From Zobellia laminariae (lineage in GTDB: Bacteria; Bacteroidota; Bacteroidia; Flavobacteriales; Flavobacteriaceae), in assembly GCF_009725995.1 (NCBI RefSeq), contig NZ_RCNS01000003.1:1123130-1187129 (forward strand): a DNA stretch of 64,000 nt, in the 5' to 3' direction. How positions within the stretch are numbered: position 1 is the stretch's first letter; each line of letters begins with the position of its first letter. Both the position numbers and the translations under genes were made by a program. The notes under the pieces were generated by a model. The model saw nothing but the letters and a program-made list of their open reading frames with translations. It did not search any database and was not told the DNA's origin. Positions 1 through 8,287 of the stretch are shown piece after piece.

Positions 1-190
1 ACACATAATAATTCTTACTCTTATCAAGCTTTTCTATCTCGTTCAAGAAATCTTGTCCAAGATAAAAATCTATATTAGTAGAATTAGGAATATAACCTTC
101 TTCTATTTCTTGTGGAGTTCTAACATCTAGGATAAGTGCATTGTCATCTTTTGCCAATTGCTCTTCCCACTCTTCTTGTGATAAATTCAT
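1..190 (-). CDS. Rhodanese-like domain protein (3' part cut by window edge)
   Basis: The minus strand from the ATG at 190 reads MNLSQEEWEEQL and then LILDVRTPQEIEEGYIPNS, a typical start of a small single-domain rhodanese (sulfurtransferase fold). The DVRTPxE motif leads into the first half of the domain; the catalytic cysteine loop would lie beyond base 1 and cannot be checked. There is no signal peptide, so it is probably cytoplasmic. A TAnnTTTG-type box lies on the minus strand at 232-239. It is divergent from marR. Whether it is an active sulfurtransferase or a cysteine-less relative is not visible here. Confidence 0.85.
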   Translation of the reverse strand, partial: MNLSQEEWEEQLAKDDNALILDVRTPQEIEEGYIPNSTNIDFYLGQDFLNEIEKLDKSKNYYV

Positions 191-320
191 AACGTTATTT
201 TTTATCGCTACCGCGGATATCAATTAAAATTCAAAATTACGGATTTTGACGCAAAGGCTTTTCCTAAATATTTAACAAAAAATTACCGCTTCAATATTTC
301 TTCACATCAAACAATCAACT

Positions 321-346
321 TACATTTGTATATACAATAGTTGTAT
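321..346 (+). promoter_or_regulatory. marR promoter -7 box with overlapping nested palindromes (putative MarR operator)
   Basis: TACATTTG at 321-328 matches the Bacteroidota -7 consensus TAnnTTTG; no clear -33 TTG is seen. A perfect 12-base palindrome TTGTATATACAA covers 326-337, and a second inverted repeat ATACAA-TAG-TTGTAT covers 332-346, so three TTGTAT half-sites alternate in orientation across the expected transcription start. The marR ATG is at 351. Autoregulation by the MarR protein is inference from position and symmetry. Confidence 0.6.
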
Positions 347-350
347 TGAC

Positions 351-800
351 ATGAATGTTGAAGATATTTTAAAGACCGAAAAAGAAATTCCTCTAAAAAG
401 CCGAACGCTGATTCACTTTTTATTGGTTAATAATACAATTACGGAAGCGCTAAGTGCTGCTTTAAAACCTTATGGCGTTTCATTACAACAGTTTAATGTA
501 CTACGTATATTAAGAGGTCAAAATAAAAAGCCTGCAAGCTTGGCCACACTTAATGAACGTATGGTTACTAAAATGAGCAATACCACGCGCTTGGTAGATA
601 AACTATTGTTAAAAGGATATGTAGAAAGAAAGGTTTGCCCTTCGAACCGACGAAAGGTTGAAATACGTATAACTAAAGAGGGACTTCTAGCTTTGAAGAG
701 AATGGATGCCTCAATGTCAGAAGCTGAAGATAATGTGCTTCAAAATCTATCTGATAAAGAAATGGAACAACTGAACATATTGTTCAACAAATTTGAATAG
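351..800 (+). CDS. MarR family winged-helix transcriptional regulator
   Basis: The 149-residue length is typical of MarR proteins. Helices at about residues 15-55 fit the dimer region, the recognition helix is near 74-88 (KMSNTTRLVDKLLLKGYVER), and the wing with basic residues lies around 96-108 (CPSNRRKVEIRIT). Cys96 sits at the start of the wing, but redox sensing is only a possibility. The gene lies 35 bases upstream of yceI on the same strand, so the two are probably co-transcribed; the palindromes at 326-346 suggest it represses its own operon. The ligand is unknown. Confidence 0.9.
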   Translation: MNVEDILKTEKEIPLKSRTLIHFLLVNNTITEALSAALKPYGVSLQQFNVLRILRGQNKKPASLATLNERMVTKMSNTTRLVDKLLLKGYVERKVCPSNRRKVEIRITKEGLLALKRMDASMSEAEDNVLQNLSDKEMEQLNILFNKFE

Positions 801-835
801 AAACACTAATTATTAATTAAATTTTACAATCAATT

Positions 836-1411
836 ATGAAAAAAGGAGTATTTAGTTTAGCCCTAGCCTTGGTATTTGGAGTTGCAACTGCAACAGAGCC
901 TGTGGCAGAAGATAAAAAAGAAGTAAAAACAGAGACAAGTACAATTACTTGGAAAGCATATAAAGTAACTGGTTCACATACTGGTACCGTAAACTTAAAA
1001 TCGGGTACTTTGGCTTTTGATGGAGACAAACTTACCGGTGGTGAATTTGTAGTAGACATGACTACTCTTGTAGCTACTGACCTTGAAGGTGAGTCTAAAG
1101 GAAAACTAGAAGGCCATTTAAAATCTGAAGATTTCTTTTCAACCGAGAAGAACACAGAAGCTACATTGGTTTTCACTAGTGTTGAAGCTAAAGGTAAAAA
1201 TGCTTACGAAGTTACTGGTGACCTAACTATTAAAGGTATTACTAAACCTGTAACGTTTGATGTATCTGTTTATGGTAGCAAAGCAACTGCTTCTGTAAAA
1301 GTAGATAGAACTGCCTATGACATTAAATATGGTTCTGGGAATTTCTTTGAAAACTTAGGTGACAAGACCATTTATGATGAGTTTGATCTTGTGGTAGATT
1401 TAGAATTCTAA
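836..1411 (+). CDS. YceI family periplasmic lipid-binding-like protein
   Basis: Residues 1-19 form a signal peptide (MKKGVFSLALALVFGVATA), followed by a YceI beta-barrel domain from about 38 to 190. Family features visible are WKAYKVTGSHTGTV, GHLKSEDFF and GDLTIKGITKPV, ending in the antiparallel strands of the lipocalin-like barrel. YceI proteins bind polyisoprenoid or amphiphilic molecules in the periplasm; the physiological role is unknown. It is the second gene after marR and is closed by a strong terminator at 1433-1473, so marR-yceI is a two-gene unit. Length (191 aa) is normal for the family. Confidence 0.9.
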   Translation: MKKGVFSLALALVFGVATATEPVAEDKKEVKTETSTITWKAYKVTGSHTGTVNLKSGTLAFDGDKLTGGEFVVDMTTLVATDLEGESKGKLEGHLKSEDFFSTEKNTEATLVFTSVEAKGKNAYEVTGDLTIKGITKPVTFDVSVYGSKATASVKVDRTAYDIKYGSGNFFENLGDKTIYDEFDLVVDLEF

Positions 1412-1432
1412 ATCACTTTAAGAACTAAAACC

Positions 1433-1473
1433 AAAGCCCTGCATTTAACACGATTGCAGGGTTTTGTTTTTTT
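1433..1473 (+). terminator. Rho-independent terminator of marR-yceI
   Basis: The stem 1433-1443 pairs with 1455-1465 (core CCCTGCA/TGCAGGG, one G-T wobble) around an 11-base loop and runs into TTTTGTTTTTTT. It lies 21 bases after the yceI stop and insulates the trp promoter that begins at 1485. Confidence 0.85.
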
Positions 1474-1484
1474 CAAACAATCGG

Positions 1485-1515
1485 TTTGTGGTTTTAAAAA
1501 TGATTTCTATATTTG
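1485..1515 (+). promoter_or_regulatory. trp operon promoter (TTTG-19-TATATTTG)
   Basis: TTTG at 1485-1488 and TATATTTG at 1508-1515 are separated by 19 bases, an excellent match to the Bacteroidota -33/-7 consensus (TTTG and TAnnTTTG). Only five bases separate the -7 box from the leader peptide ATG at 1521, so transcription probably starts at or within a few bases of that ATG. Confidence 0.7.
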
Positions 1516-1520
1516 AACCA

Positions 1521-1577
1521 ATGAACAGAAATAACGCAAATACTTGGTGGTGGAACAACTCTCGACAGATATCGTGA
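1521..1577 (+). CDS. trpL: trp operon leader peptide with three Trp codons
   Basis: A short frame ATG...TGA encodes MNRNNANTWWWNNSRQIS (18 aa), with TGG TGG TGG at 1545-1553. Tryptophan is the rarest residue, so three in a row just upstream of trpE is the hallmark of a transcription attenuator leader. The stop codon lies inside the arm (1572-1584) that would form the antiterminator. No Shine-Dalgarno sequence is visible and the promoter places the ATG at or next to the transcript 5' end, so it may be read as a leaderless message. Function is inferred from sequence and placement; the peptide itself probably has no role. Confidence 0.82.
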   Translation: MNRNNANTWWWNNSRQIS

Positions 1578-1633
1578 GCTAAGCATCATTGTAGTAAAAC
1601 TATATAAAGGCTTGTCTTCACGACAAGCCTTTT
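1572..1633 (+). promoter_or_regulatory. trp attenuator: antiterminator and terminator hairpins
   Basis: Terminator: 1606-1616 pairs perfectly (11 bp) with 1622-1632 around the loop TTCAC. Antiterminator: 1572-1584 (TCGTGAGCTAAGC) pairs with 1610-1623 through about 12 pairs with one bulge (1617) and one mismatch, using the left arm and loop of the terminator. The two cannot coexist. A ribosome stalled at 1545-1553 would leave 1572-1584 free; one ending at 1575-1577 would cover it. The U-tract is weak (TTTTGC), so the hairpin may instead, or also, act by shielding the trpE start 20 bases downstream. Confidence 0.78.
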
Positions 1634-1652
1634 GCATTTGAATACTATCAAC

Positions 1653-3050
1653 ATGAAGTACAAATTAAAATCTTATCACAAAAAAATTCTAGCAGATACT
1701 ATTACTCCGGTAAGCGTCTATCTAAAAATTAGAGATCGTTTCCCGAACAGTATTTTGTTAGAAAGTAGCGACTACCATGCGGCGGACAATAGTTTTTCGT
1801 ATATCTGTTGCAACCCTATTGCCTCTATAAAAATAGAGAACGAAACAATCGTTGAAAACTTTCCTGATCAGACTTCCAATGAAACGGAAATCAATTCAGA
1901 TACAGATGTTGTAAAAGTCCTTCATGATTTTAGCAAAAAATTTGAAGCCGAGGAGAGCGATTTTAAATTCATAAACAACGGTATTTTTGGCTACATGGCC
2001 TACGACGCAGTCCGTTACTATGAAGATGTCAAAATCAGCAAAAAAGACAATTCTGTTTCCATTCCTGACATTTATTACGCGGTTTACCAGAATATAATTG
2101 CCATAGACCACCAAAAAAATGAAGCTTATATTTTTGCACATTGCTTCAACACAGAAGAAAACACCACGGAAATTGCGCATATTTTAGATGTACGCACTTT
2201 TGCTTCCTATAAATTTTCTTTAGACGGTGAAGCTACTTCTAACTTAGAAGATGAAGAATATAGAGAACATGTACGATTAGCTAAAAAACACTGCCAACGC
2301 GGCGATGTTTTTCAATTGGTACTATCTCGCCGTTTTTCTCAAGGTTTTAAAGGAGATGAATTTAATGTATACCGAGCGCTACGTTCTGTAAATCCATCAC
2401 CTTATTTATTTTACTTTGATTATGGCGATTTTAAAATTTTTGGAAGCTCTCCTGAAGCACAGCTTATTGTAAAAGATGGTAATGCAGAAATTCATCCTAT
2501 TGCCGGAACTTTTAAACGTACCGGAAATGATGAACAAGATGCCATCTTAGCCAAAGAACTTACGGAAGACGATAAAGAGAATAGCGAGCATGTTATGTTA
2601 GTTGACTTAGCTCGTAACGACTTAAGCCGAAACGGTAGTATGGTGGAGGTCACCAACTACAGGGAGGTGCAGTTCTTCTCTCATGTTATTCATTTGGTAT
2701 CAAAAGTAATGGGCAAAAAGAAAAAGGATATTCCTACCATGAAAGTGGTGGCAGATACTTTTCCTGCAGGTACTTTGAGCGGCGCACCAAAACACATGGC
2801 CATGCAGCTTATTGAAAAGTATGAAAAGACCAGTCGTGGCTACTACGGTGGCGCCATTGGCTTTATGGATTTTGACGGTAATTTTAACCATGCCATTATG
2901 ATACGTACTTTTTTAAGTAAAAATCACCAACTACATTACCAAGCAGGTGCAGGTATTGTTGCCGCATCTGACCCAGAAGACGAACTTCAAGAAACATATA
3001 ATAAATTGGGCGCACTTACCAAAGCTTTGAAAATTGCTGAAACCATATAA
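1653..3050 (+). CDS. trpE: Anthranilate synthase component I
   Basis: Makes anthranilate from chorismate with ammonia supplied by TrpG, the first committed step to tryptophan. The protein is 465 aa from the ATG at 1653; an upstream TTG at 1632 in the same frame lies inside the attenuator stem and is rejected. LLESS at residues 35-39 is the conserved element of the tryptophan feedback site. Catalytic-domain motifs include GDVFQLVLSRRF, GSSPEAQL, PIAGTFKRTG, ELTEDDKENSEHVMLVDLAR and FPAGTLSGAPK. It is the first gene of a seven-gene trp operon and is followed after two bases by trpG. Expected regulation is attenuation plus Trp feedback. Confidence 0.96.
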   Translation: MKYKLKSYHKKILADTITPVSVYLKIRDRFPNSILLESSDYHAADNSFSYICCNPIASIKIENETIVENFPDQTSNETEINSDTDVVKVLHDFSKKFEAEESDFKFINNGIFGYMAYDAVRYYEDVKISKKDNSVSIPDIYYAVYQNIIAIDHQKNEAYIFAHCFNTEENTTEIAHILDVRTFASYKFSLDGEATSNLEDEEYREHVRLAKKHCQRGDVFQLVLSRRFSQGFKGDEFNVYRALRSVNPSPYLFYFDYGDFKIFGSSPEAQLIVKDGNAEIHPIAGTFKRTGNDEQDAILAKELTEDDKENSEHVMLVDLARNDLSRNGSMVEVTNYREVQFFSHVIHLVSKVMGKKKKDIPTMKVVADTFPAGTLSGAPKHMAMQLIEKYEKTSRGYYGGAIGFMDFDGNFNHAIMIRTFLSKNHQLHYQAGAGIVAASDPEDELQETYNKLGALTKALKIAETI

Positions 3051-3052
3051 CC

Positions 3053-3616
3053 ATGAAGAAGATTTTAGTAATAGACAACTACGATAGCTTTACTTATAAT
3101 TTGGTTCATTATTTAGAGGACTTAGATTGTGAGGTTATTGTAAAACGTAACGACCAATTAACCTTGGAAGAGGTTGATGCTTTTGATAAGATTGTTCTTT
3201 CGCCAGGCCCTGGCATCCCAGATGAAGCAGGACTTCTAAAAGAAATCATTGCAAAATACGCTCCTACAAAAAGTATTTTTGGCGTTTGTTTAGGACAACA
3301 GGCCATTTGTGAAGTTTTTGGTGGTTCGCTTATCAATCTAGAAGAAGTTTATCACGGTATTGCTACCGAAATAACAATAACTAAAGACGACCCTAATTTT
3401 GAAGGTTTACCTAAAAAATTACTTGTTGGCCGCTATCATTCATGGGTCGTAGACCCAAATCTACCGGAAAGCTTAGAAGCCACCTCAGTAGATGAAAACG
3501 GTCAAATTATGTCGCTTCGTCATAAAATATATGATGTTTCTGCAGTGCAATTTCATCCGGAATCGGTTTTGACTCCTGAAGGCAAAAAAATTCTTGCCAA
3601 CTGGGTAAAAAACTAA
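3053..3616 (+). CDS. trpG: Anthranilate synthase component II (glutamine amidotransferase)
   Basis: Class I glutamine amidotransferase that hydrolyses glutamine and channels ammonia to TrpE. The 187-aa protein shows the oxyanion strand PGPG (51-54), nucleophile Cys79 in FGVCLGQQA, and the His168/Glu170 pair in QFHPES. It starts two bases after the trpE stop, which suggests translational coupling and a 1:1 subunit ratio. Stand-alone TrpG (not fused to TrpD) is usual in flavobacteria. The close homologue PabA cannot be excluded by sequence alone, but the location in the trp operon makes TrpG the natural call. Confidence 0.95.
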   Translation: MKKILVIDNYDSFTYNLVHYLEDLDCEVIVKRNDQLTLEEVDAFDKIVLSPGPGIPDEAGLLKEIIAKYAPTKSIFGVCLGQQAICEVFGGSLINLEEVYHGIATEITITKDDPNFEGLPKKLLVGRYHSWVVDPNLPESLEATSVDENGQIMSLRHKIYDVSAVQFHPESVLTPEGKKILANWVKN

Positions 3617-3673
3617 ATTAAGAAATCGCACAAAATACACTAAGTAGTATCCCATAGTAGTAAGAACAGTATC

Positions 3674-4669
3674 ATGAAAGAAACATTAAATAAGCTCATC
3701 AACCACGATATTCTTCCAAAAGGAGAAGCAAAACAAGTGTTGGTGAACATTGCAAAAGGAGATTATAATACAAGTCAGATTGCCGCATTTCTAACGGTTT
3801 ATATGATGCGTAGCATTACTATAGATGAATTAGAAGGTTTTCGTGACGCGCTTTTAGAATTATGTTTGGCCGTTGACCTTTCTGAATACGACCCTATTGA
3901 CCTTTGTGGAACTGGTGGTGACGGAAAAGACACGTTCAACATCTCTACCTTAGCCTCATTTGTAACGGCTGGTGCCGGTGTAAATGTTACCAAACATGGT
4001 AATTACGGAGTTTCTTCTAAATGTGGAAGTAGTAATGTGATGGAATTTCTAGGGATTAAGTTCAGTAATGAAGCCGACTTTCTTAGAAAATCTATTGATC
4101 AAGCTGGTATTTGTGTTTTACACGCTCCATTGTTTCACCCAGCTATGAAAAATGTAGGTCCAATTAGAAAAGAACTGGCCGTGAAAACATTTTTCAACAT
4201 GTTGGGGCCAATGGTAAACCCTGCTTTTCCAAAAAACCAAATAGTAGGTGTTTTCAATCTTGAACTTGCCAGAATGTACGGTTACCTTTATCAAAATACA
4301 GATAAGAAATTTACCGTGCTTCATGCATTGGATGGATATGATGAAATATCATTAACAGGAAATACAAAAACTATTTCTAACCATTCAGAAAGTATGCTGA
4401 AACCAGAAGATTTTGGCGTGCAGAAAATAAAACAGTCACAAATTGTTGGAGGTGATTCCATTGAAGACTCGGCACAGATATTCTTGAACGTACTGCAAGG
4501 CCGCGGTACGGAGGCTCAAAACAACGTAGTTTGTGCTAATGCAGGTATTGCTATTGCAACCGTTCAAAACCTAAGTCCAATAGAAGGTTTTGAAAAGGCC
4601 AAAGAATCTTTGTTGGCCGGAAAAGGTTTAAATGCTTTGAGAAAATTACAAGAATTGAGTAAAAACTAA
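3674..4669 (+). CDS. trpD: Anthranilate phosphoribosyltransferase
   Basis: Transfers the phosphoribosyl group of PRPP to anthranilate. The 331-aa protein has the family PRPP-binding loop GTGGDGKDTFN starting at residue 79, then the conserved KHGNYGVSSKCGSSNV stretch and a second conserved element GPIRKELAVKTFFNMLGP. Length is typical. It follows trpG by 57 bases on the same strand and precedes trpC by 22 bases. Nothing odd is seen in the active-site motifs. Confidence 0.96.
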   Translation: MKETLNKLINHDILPKGEAKQVLVNIAKGDYNTSQIAAFLTVYMMRSITIDELEGFRDALLELCLAVDLSEYDPIDLCGTGGDGKDTFNISTLASFVTAGAGVNVTKHGNYGVSSKCGSSNVMEFLGIKFSNEADFLRKSIDQAGICVLHAPLFHPAMKNVGPIRKELAVKTFFNMLGPMVNPAFPKNQIVGVFNLELARMYGYLYQNTDKKFTVLHALDGYDEISLTGNTKTISNHSESMLKPEDFGVQKIKQSQIVGGDSIEDSAQIFLNVLQGRGTEAQNNVVCANAGIAIATVQNLSPIEGFEKAKESLLAGKGLNALRKLQELSKN

Positions 4670-4691
4670 AAGTACTTTCAAAGAAGGAAAC

Positions 4692-5474
4692 ATGAACATT
4701 CTAGATAAAATAGTAGGGGACAAACGCAAAGAAGTAGACTTAAAAAAGTCTCTTATTCCGGTTTCACAATTAGAAAACTCGGTCTTGTTCTCACGTCAAA
4801 CGGTTTCTTTGAGCAATGCGCTTCGCAATAGTAGTTCTGGCATCATTGCGGAACACAAGCGTCGCTCACCATCAAAATCAGAAATTAACCAAGGTCTGAA
4901 TGTTCAAGATGTAGCCTCAGGATATGAAAATGCAGGAGTTTGTGGTATGTCCGTTTTAACTGACGGTAAATATTTTGGTGGTTCTTTAGACGATTTCCTA
5001 TTGGCTCGTGCAGCAGTGCAAATGCCTTTATTACGAAAAGAATTTATTATAGATGAATATCAGCTTCTTGAGGCAAAAGCCCATGGTGCAGATGTTATTC
5101 TTTTAATAGCGGCCATTTTATCCAAAGAACAAATTAAAACGTTTTCAGAATTGGCAAAAAGTCTTGGCTTAGATGTATTATTAGAAGTGCACAATGAGGC
5201 CGAACTATATAAAAGTATTATGCCTAGCCTAGATATGTTGGGTGTAAACAATAGAAATCTAAAAACTTTTGAAGTTAGCTTAGAGACGAGCAAATCGCTT
5301 TCTCAACTAATTCCAGATGAGTTTGTAAAGGTTTCAGAAAGCGGTATCAGCTCAATAGAGGCTATTAAAGATTTGAAGCCTTATGGTTACCAAGGTTTCT
5401 TAATTGGTGAAAATTTTATGAAGACCGATAATCCCGGTGAAAACGCCAAGAAATTTATAAATCAATTGTCGTAA
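4692..5474 (+). CDS. trpC: Indole-3-glycerol phosphate synthase
   Basis: Catalyses ring closure of CdRP to indole-3-glycerol phosphate with loss of CO2. The 260-aa TIM barrel contains IIAEHKRRSPSKSEI with the catalytic lysine at about residue 56, then LLRKEFIIDEYQ, LEVHNE, GVNNRNLKTFEV and VSESGI, all in the usual strand order. It is a stand-alone TrpC, not the TrpCF fusion of E. coli; trpF follows as a separate gene 16 bases later. Confidence 0.96.
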   Translation: MNILDKIVGDKRKEVDLKKSLIPVSQLENSVLFSRQTVSLSNALRNSSSGIIAEHKRRSPSKSEINQGLNVQDVASGYENAGVCGMSVLTDGKYFGGSLDDFLLARAAVQMPLLRKEFIIDEYQLLEAKAHGADVILLIAAILSKEQIKTFSELAKSLGLDVLLEVHNEAELYKSIMPSLDMLGVNNRNLKTFEVSLETSKSLSQLIPDEFVKVSESGISSIEAIKDLKPYGYQGFLIGENFMKTDNPGENAKKFINQLS

Positions 5475-5490
5475 TTGCGACCCAATAGCG

Positions 5491-6183
5491 ATGACTAAAA
5501 TGGACTATCAATACACGACTAAAAAAGAAGGGCCTTCTACCATAGAAAATGCTCCGATTAAATTGAAGGTCTGTGGCATGAAAAAAAATACGGCAGAAAT
5601 TGCCGGCCTAAAACCTGATTACCTGGGATTTATTTTTTGGGACAAATCAAAAAGGCACTTTTCGGGTCCAATGAAACCGATTCCACATACCATCAAGAAA
5701 GTTGGTGTGTTTGTGAATGCCAGTATTGAAACCGTCATTGCTCGTATTCAAGATTATGAGCTTTTACTAGTACAACTGCATGGCTCCGAAAGCCCTGAAT
5801 ATTGTACTGAGCTTAAGCAAAAAGCAAAGCAAGTAAAAATCATTAAAGTATTCTCCATCAAAAATGATTTTAATTTTGATGTTTTGAAACCTTATGAATC
5901 CATATGTGATTTCTATCTTTTTGACACTAAAGGAGAATTACCCGGCGGAAACGGTTACGCTTTTGATTGGGGAGTTTTAAAGGATTACCCGTCTACCAAA
6001 CCCTATTTTCTAAGTGGTGGAATTGGTTTGAATGAAGTTAGCTCCTTAAAGGAGTTCATGAAAAGACCAGAAGCCAAATACTGTCACGCCATTGATGTGA
6101 ACAGTAAGTTTGAAATAGAGCCTGGTCTTAAAGATGCCGAGAAATTAAAGGAGTTTAAAAAAGAAGTTGGCCTAAAACAATAA
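5491..6183 (+). CDS. trpF: Phosphoribosylanthranilate isomerase
   Basis: Amadori rearrangement of PRA to CdRP, the step before TrpC. TIM-barrel motifs are KVCGM (catalytic cysteine), [37 protein letters not shown] and AIDVNS (catalytic Asp). The protein is 230 aa, with roughly 23 extra residues before the first strand compared with compact TrpF proteins; the start could be the ATG at 5491 or at 5500, and both keep most of the extension. Located between trpC and trpB as expected for this order. Confidence 0.95.
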   Translation: MTKMDYQYTTKKEGPSTIENAPIKLKVCGMKKNTAEIAGLKPDYLGFIFWDKSKRHFSGPMKPIPHTIKKVGVFVNASIETVIARIQDYELLLVQLHGSESPEYCTELKQKAKQVKIIKVFSIKNDFNFDVLKPYESICDFYLFDTKGELPGGNGYAFDWGVLKDYPSTKPYFLSGGIGLNEVSSLKEFMKRPEAKYCHAIDVNSKFEIEPGLKDAEKLKEFKKEVGLKQ

Positions 6184-6214
6184 TTTATCTGTTGATGCCA
6201 TTTACCTAATACGA

Positions 6215-7405
6215 ATGAATATGAAAACGTATCAAGCGGACGAAAAAGGATATTATGGAGAGTTTGGGGGTGCTTTTATTCCTGAAATGCTCTACCCAAA
6301 CACAGAAGAGCTTAGGCAAAACTATATTCGCATTATGCAAGAACCTTCTTTTAAAGAAGAGTTTGACCAATTGCTAAAAGATTATGTAGGCCGCCCTACT
6401 CCACTCTACTTTGCTGATAGACTCTCAAAAAAATACAATACAAAAATATACCTAAAACGGGAAGACCTTTGTCATACCGGAGCTCACAAGGTGAATAACA
6501 CCATAGGGCAGATTCTTATGGCCAAGAAATTAGGCAAAAACAGAATTATAGCCGAAACGGGTGCTGGCCAACACGGGGTAGCTACGGCAACCGTTTGTGC
6601 ACTTATGGGTATTGAATGTATTGTATACATGGGTGAGATAGATATTGCCAGACAAGCTCCTAACGTAGCCCGCATGAAAATGTTAGGCGCAGAAGTTAGA
6701 CCGGCTCTTTCTGGTAGTAGAACCTTAAAAGATGCCACAAATGAAGCTATTCGCGATTGGATTAATAACCCCGTAGATACACATTATATTATTGGTAGTG
6801 TTGTTGGGCCACATCCTTATCCTGATATGGTAGCGCGGTTTCAATCGGTTATTTCCGAGGAGATCAAATGGCAATTAAAAGAAAAAGAAGGTCGTGAAAA
6901 TCCTGACTATGTAGTAGCGTGTGTAGGTGGTGGAAGTAATGCTGCAGGGGCATATTATCACTATTTAGACAATCCAGATGTTGGTATTATAGCTGTTGAA
7001 GCTGCCGGAAAAGGAATAGATACTGGCGAAAGTGCAGCAACATCTGCCCTAGGTAAAGTGGGTATCATTCACGGTAGCAAAACCTTATTAATGCAGACGG
7101 GTGACGGACAAATTACAGAGCCTTATTCTATTTCTGCAGGATTGGATTATCCTGGTGTTGGTCCTATGCATGCCAATTTATTTACTTCTGGTAGAGGTGA
7201 ATTTATATCTATTACAGATGATGATGCCATGAATGCAGGTTTACTCTTATCTAAAATGGAAGGTATTATTCCTGCTATAGAATCTTCGCATGCACTTGCA
7301 ATTCTTGAGTGCCGAAAATTCAAGCCTGAAGACATTGTGGTCATCAACCTATCTGGTCGTGGTGATAAAGACCTCAACAATTATATTGAATACTTTAATC
7401 TATAA
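6215..7405 (+). CDS. trpB: Tryptophan synthase beta chain
   Basis: PLP enzyme condensing indole with serine. The 396-aa protein carries the PLP lysine at residue 92 in HTGAHKVNN, the phosphate-binding loop [10 protein letters not shown], and the C-terminal SGRGDKD. It is the TrpB1 type that pairs with TrpA. An alternative start is the ATG at 6221 (MKTYQ). Unlike the other junctions of the operon, a 93-base gap separates it from trpA; the gap holds a small non-Trp reading frame (7411-7455) that I do not call a gene. Confidence 0.97.
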   Translation: MNMKTYQADEKGYYGEFGGAFIPEMLYPNTEELRQNYIRIMQEPSFKEEFDQLLKDYVGRPTPLYFADRLSKKYNTKIYLKREDLCHTGAHKVNNTIGQILMAKKLGKNRIIAETGAGQHGVATATVCALMGIECIVYMGEIDIARQAPNVARMKMLGAEVRPALSGSRTLKDATNEAIRDWINNPVDTHYIIGSVVGPHPYPDMVARFQSVISEEIKWQLKEKEGRENPDYVVACVGGGSNAAGAYYHYLDNPDVGIIAVEAAGKGIDTGESAATSALGKVGIIHGSKTLLMQTGDGQITEPYSISAGLDYPGVGPMHANLFTSGRGEFISITDDDAMNAGLLLSKMEGIIPAIESSHALAILECRKFKPEDIVVINLSGRGDKDLNNYIEYFNL

Positions 7406-7498
7406 AATATATGGGGGAAAGTTTCATGAACATGATAATATATGTTCGTAACTAACTTACTCCATCCTATTAAAAAAGGAAAAAACTGATTTGAAACT

Positions 7499-8263
7499 AT
7501 GGCAAATAGAATCAACACAAAATTGAAAGAAGATGGAAAATTGCTTTCTATCTATTTTACGGCAGGATACCCAAAATTGGCTGACACCGTAGAAATCATT
7601 CAACAATTAGAGAAAAACGGAGTAGATATGATTGAAATAGGCCTTCCGTTCAGTGACCCACTGGCAGATGGCCCAACTATTCAAAAAAGCTCTACAGCAG
7701 CGCTTAAAAATGGTATGACTACCGAAATTCTTTTCAATCAATTGAAAGATATTCGGAAATCGGTTTCCATTCCACTTATTATCATGGGATATTTTAATCC
7801 TATGTTTCAATATGGTGTTGAAGCGTTTTGCAAAAAGTGCCAAGAAATTGGTATAGACGGACTTATTATACCCGATTTACCGGTAGATGTTTATCATGAA
7901 GAATATCAAGAGATGTTCGAAAAATACGGACTCATTAACGTATTCTTAATTACACCGCAGACTTCTGACGAACGTATTCGTTTTATAGATTCGGTTTCAA
8001 ACGGATTCATCTATATGGTAAGCTCGGCAAGTGTTACAGGAGCCCAGTCTGGTTTTGGTGACGAACAGCAAACCTATTTTCAACGAATTGCTGACATGAA
8101 GCTAGATAATCCTCAAATAGTTGGTTTTGGCATAAGCAACTCCGAGACTTTTGAGCAAGCAACAAAATCGGCAAAGGGTGCCATCATAGGATCTGCCTTT
8201 ATCAAACATTTAAATGGTCATGGCGTAGACGGAATTTCTGCGTTTACAAAAACTATTAGATAA
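7499..8263 (+). CDS. trpA: Tryptophan synthase alpha chain
   Basis: Cleaves indole-3-glycerol phosphate to indole and glyceraldehyde-3-phosphate and passes indole to TrpB. The 254-aa barrel has the catalytic pair Glu47 and Asp57 in EIGLPFSDPLADGPT, the family stretch IPDLP, and the phosphate-binding ends GFGIS and GAIIGSAFI. Length is slightly shorter than E. coli TrpA but normal for Bacteroidota. It is the last biosynthetic gene of the operon. Confidence 0.96.
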   Translation: MANRINTKLKEDGKLLSIYFTAGYPKLADTVEIIQQLEKNGVDMIEIGLPFSDPLADGPTIQKSSTAALKNGMTTEILFNQLKDIRKSVSIPLIIMGYFNPMFQYGVEAFCKKCQEIGIDGLIIPDLPVDVYHEEYQEMFEKYGLINVFLITPQTSDERIRFIDSVSNGFIYMVSSASVTGAQSGFGDEQQTYFQRIADMKLDNPQIVGFGISNSETFEQATKSAKGAIIGSAFIKHLNGHGVDGISAFTKTIR

Positions 8264-8287
8264 TAGGCTTTAATTAAATACGTGTTA

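Noticed and set aside
1632..1652. Longer trpE start at a TTG
   Set aside because: The TTG lies inside the attenuator stem and adds residues not found before the conserved KKILADTITPVS; the ATG at 1653 fits better.
7411..7455. Short frame MGESFMNMIIYVRN between trpB and trpA as a leader peptide
   Set aside because: It has no Trp codon and no alternative hairpins follow; the AACAT/ATGTT pairing is too short.
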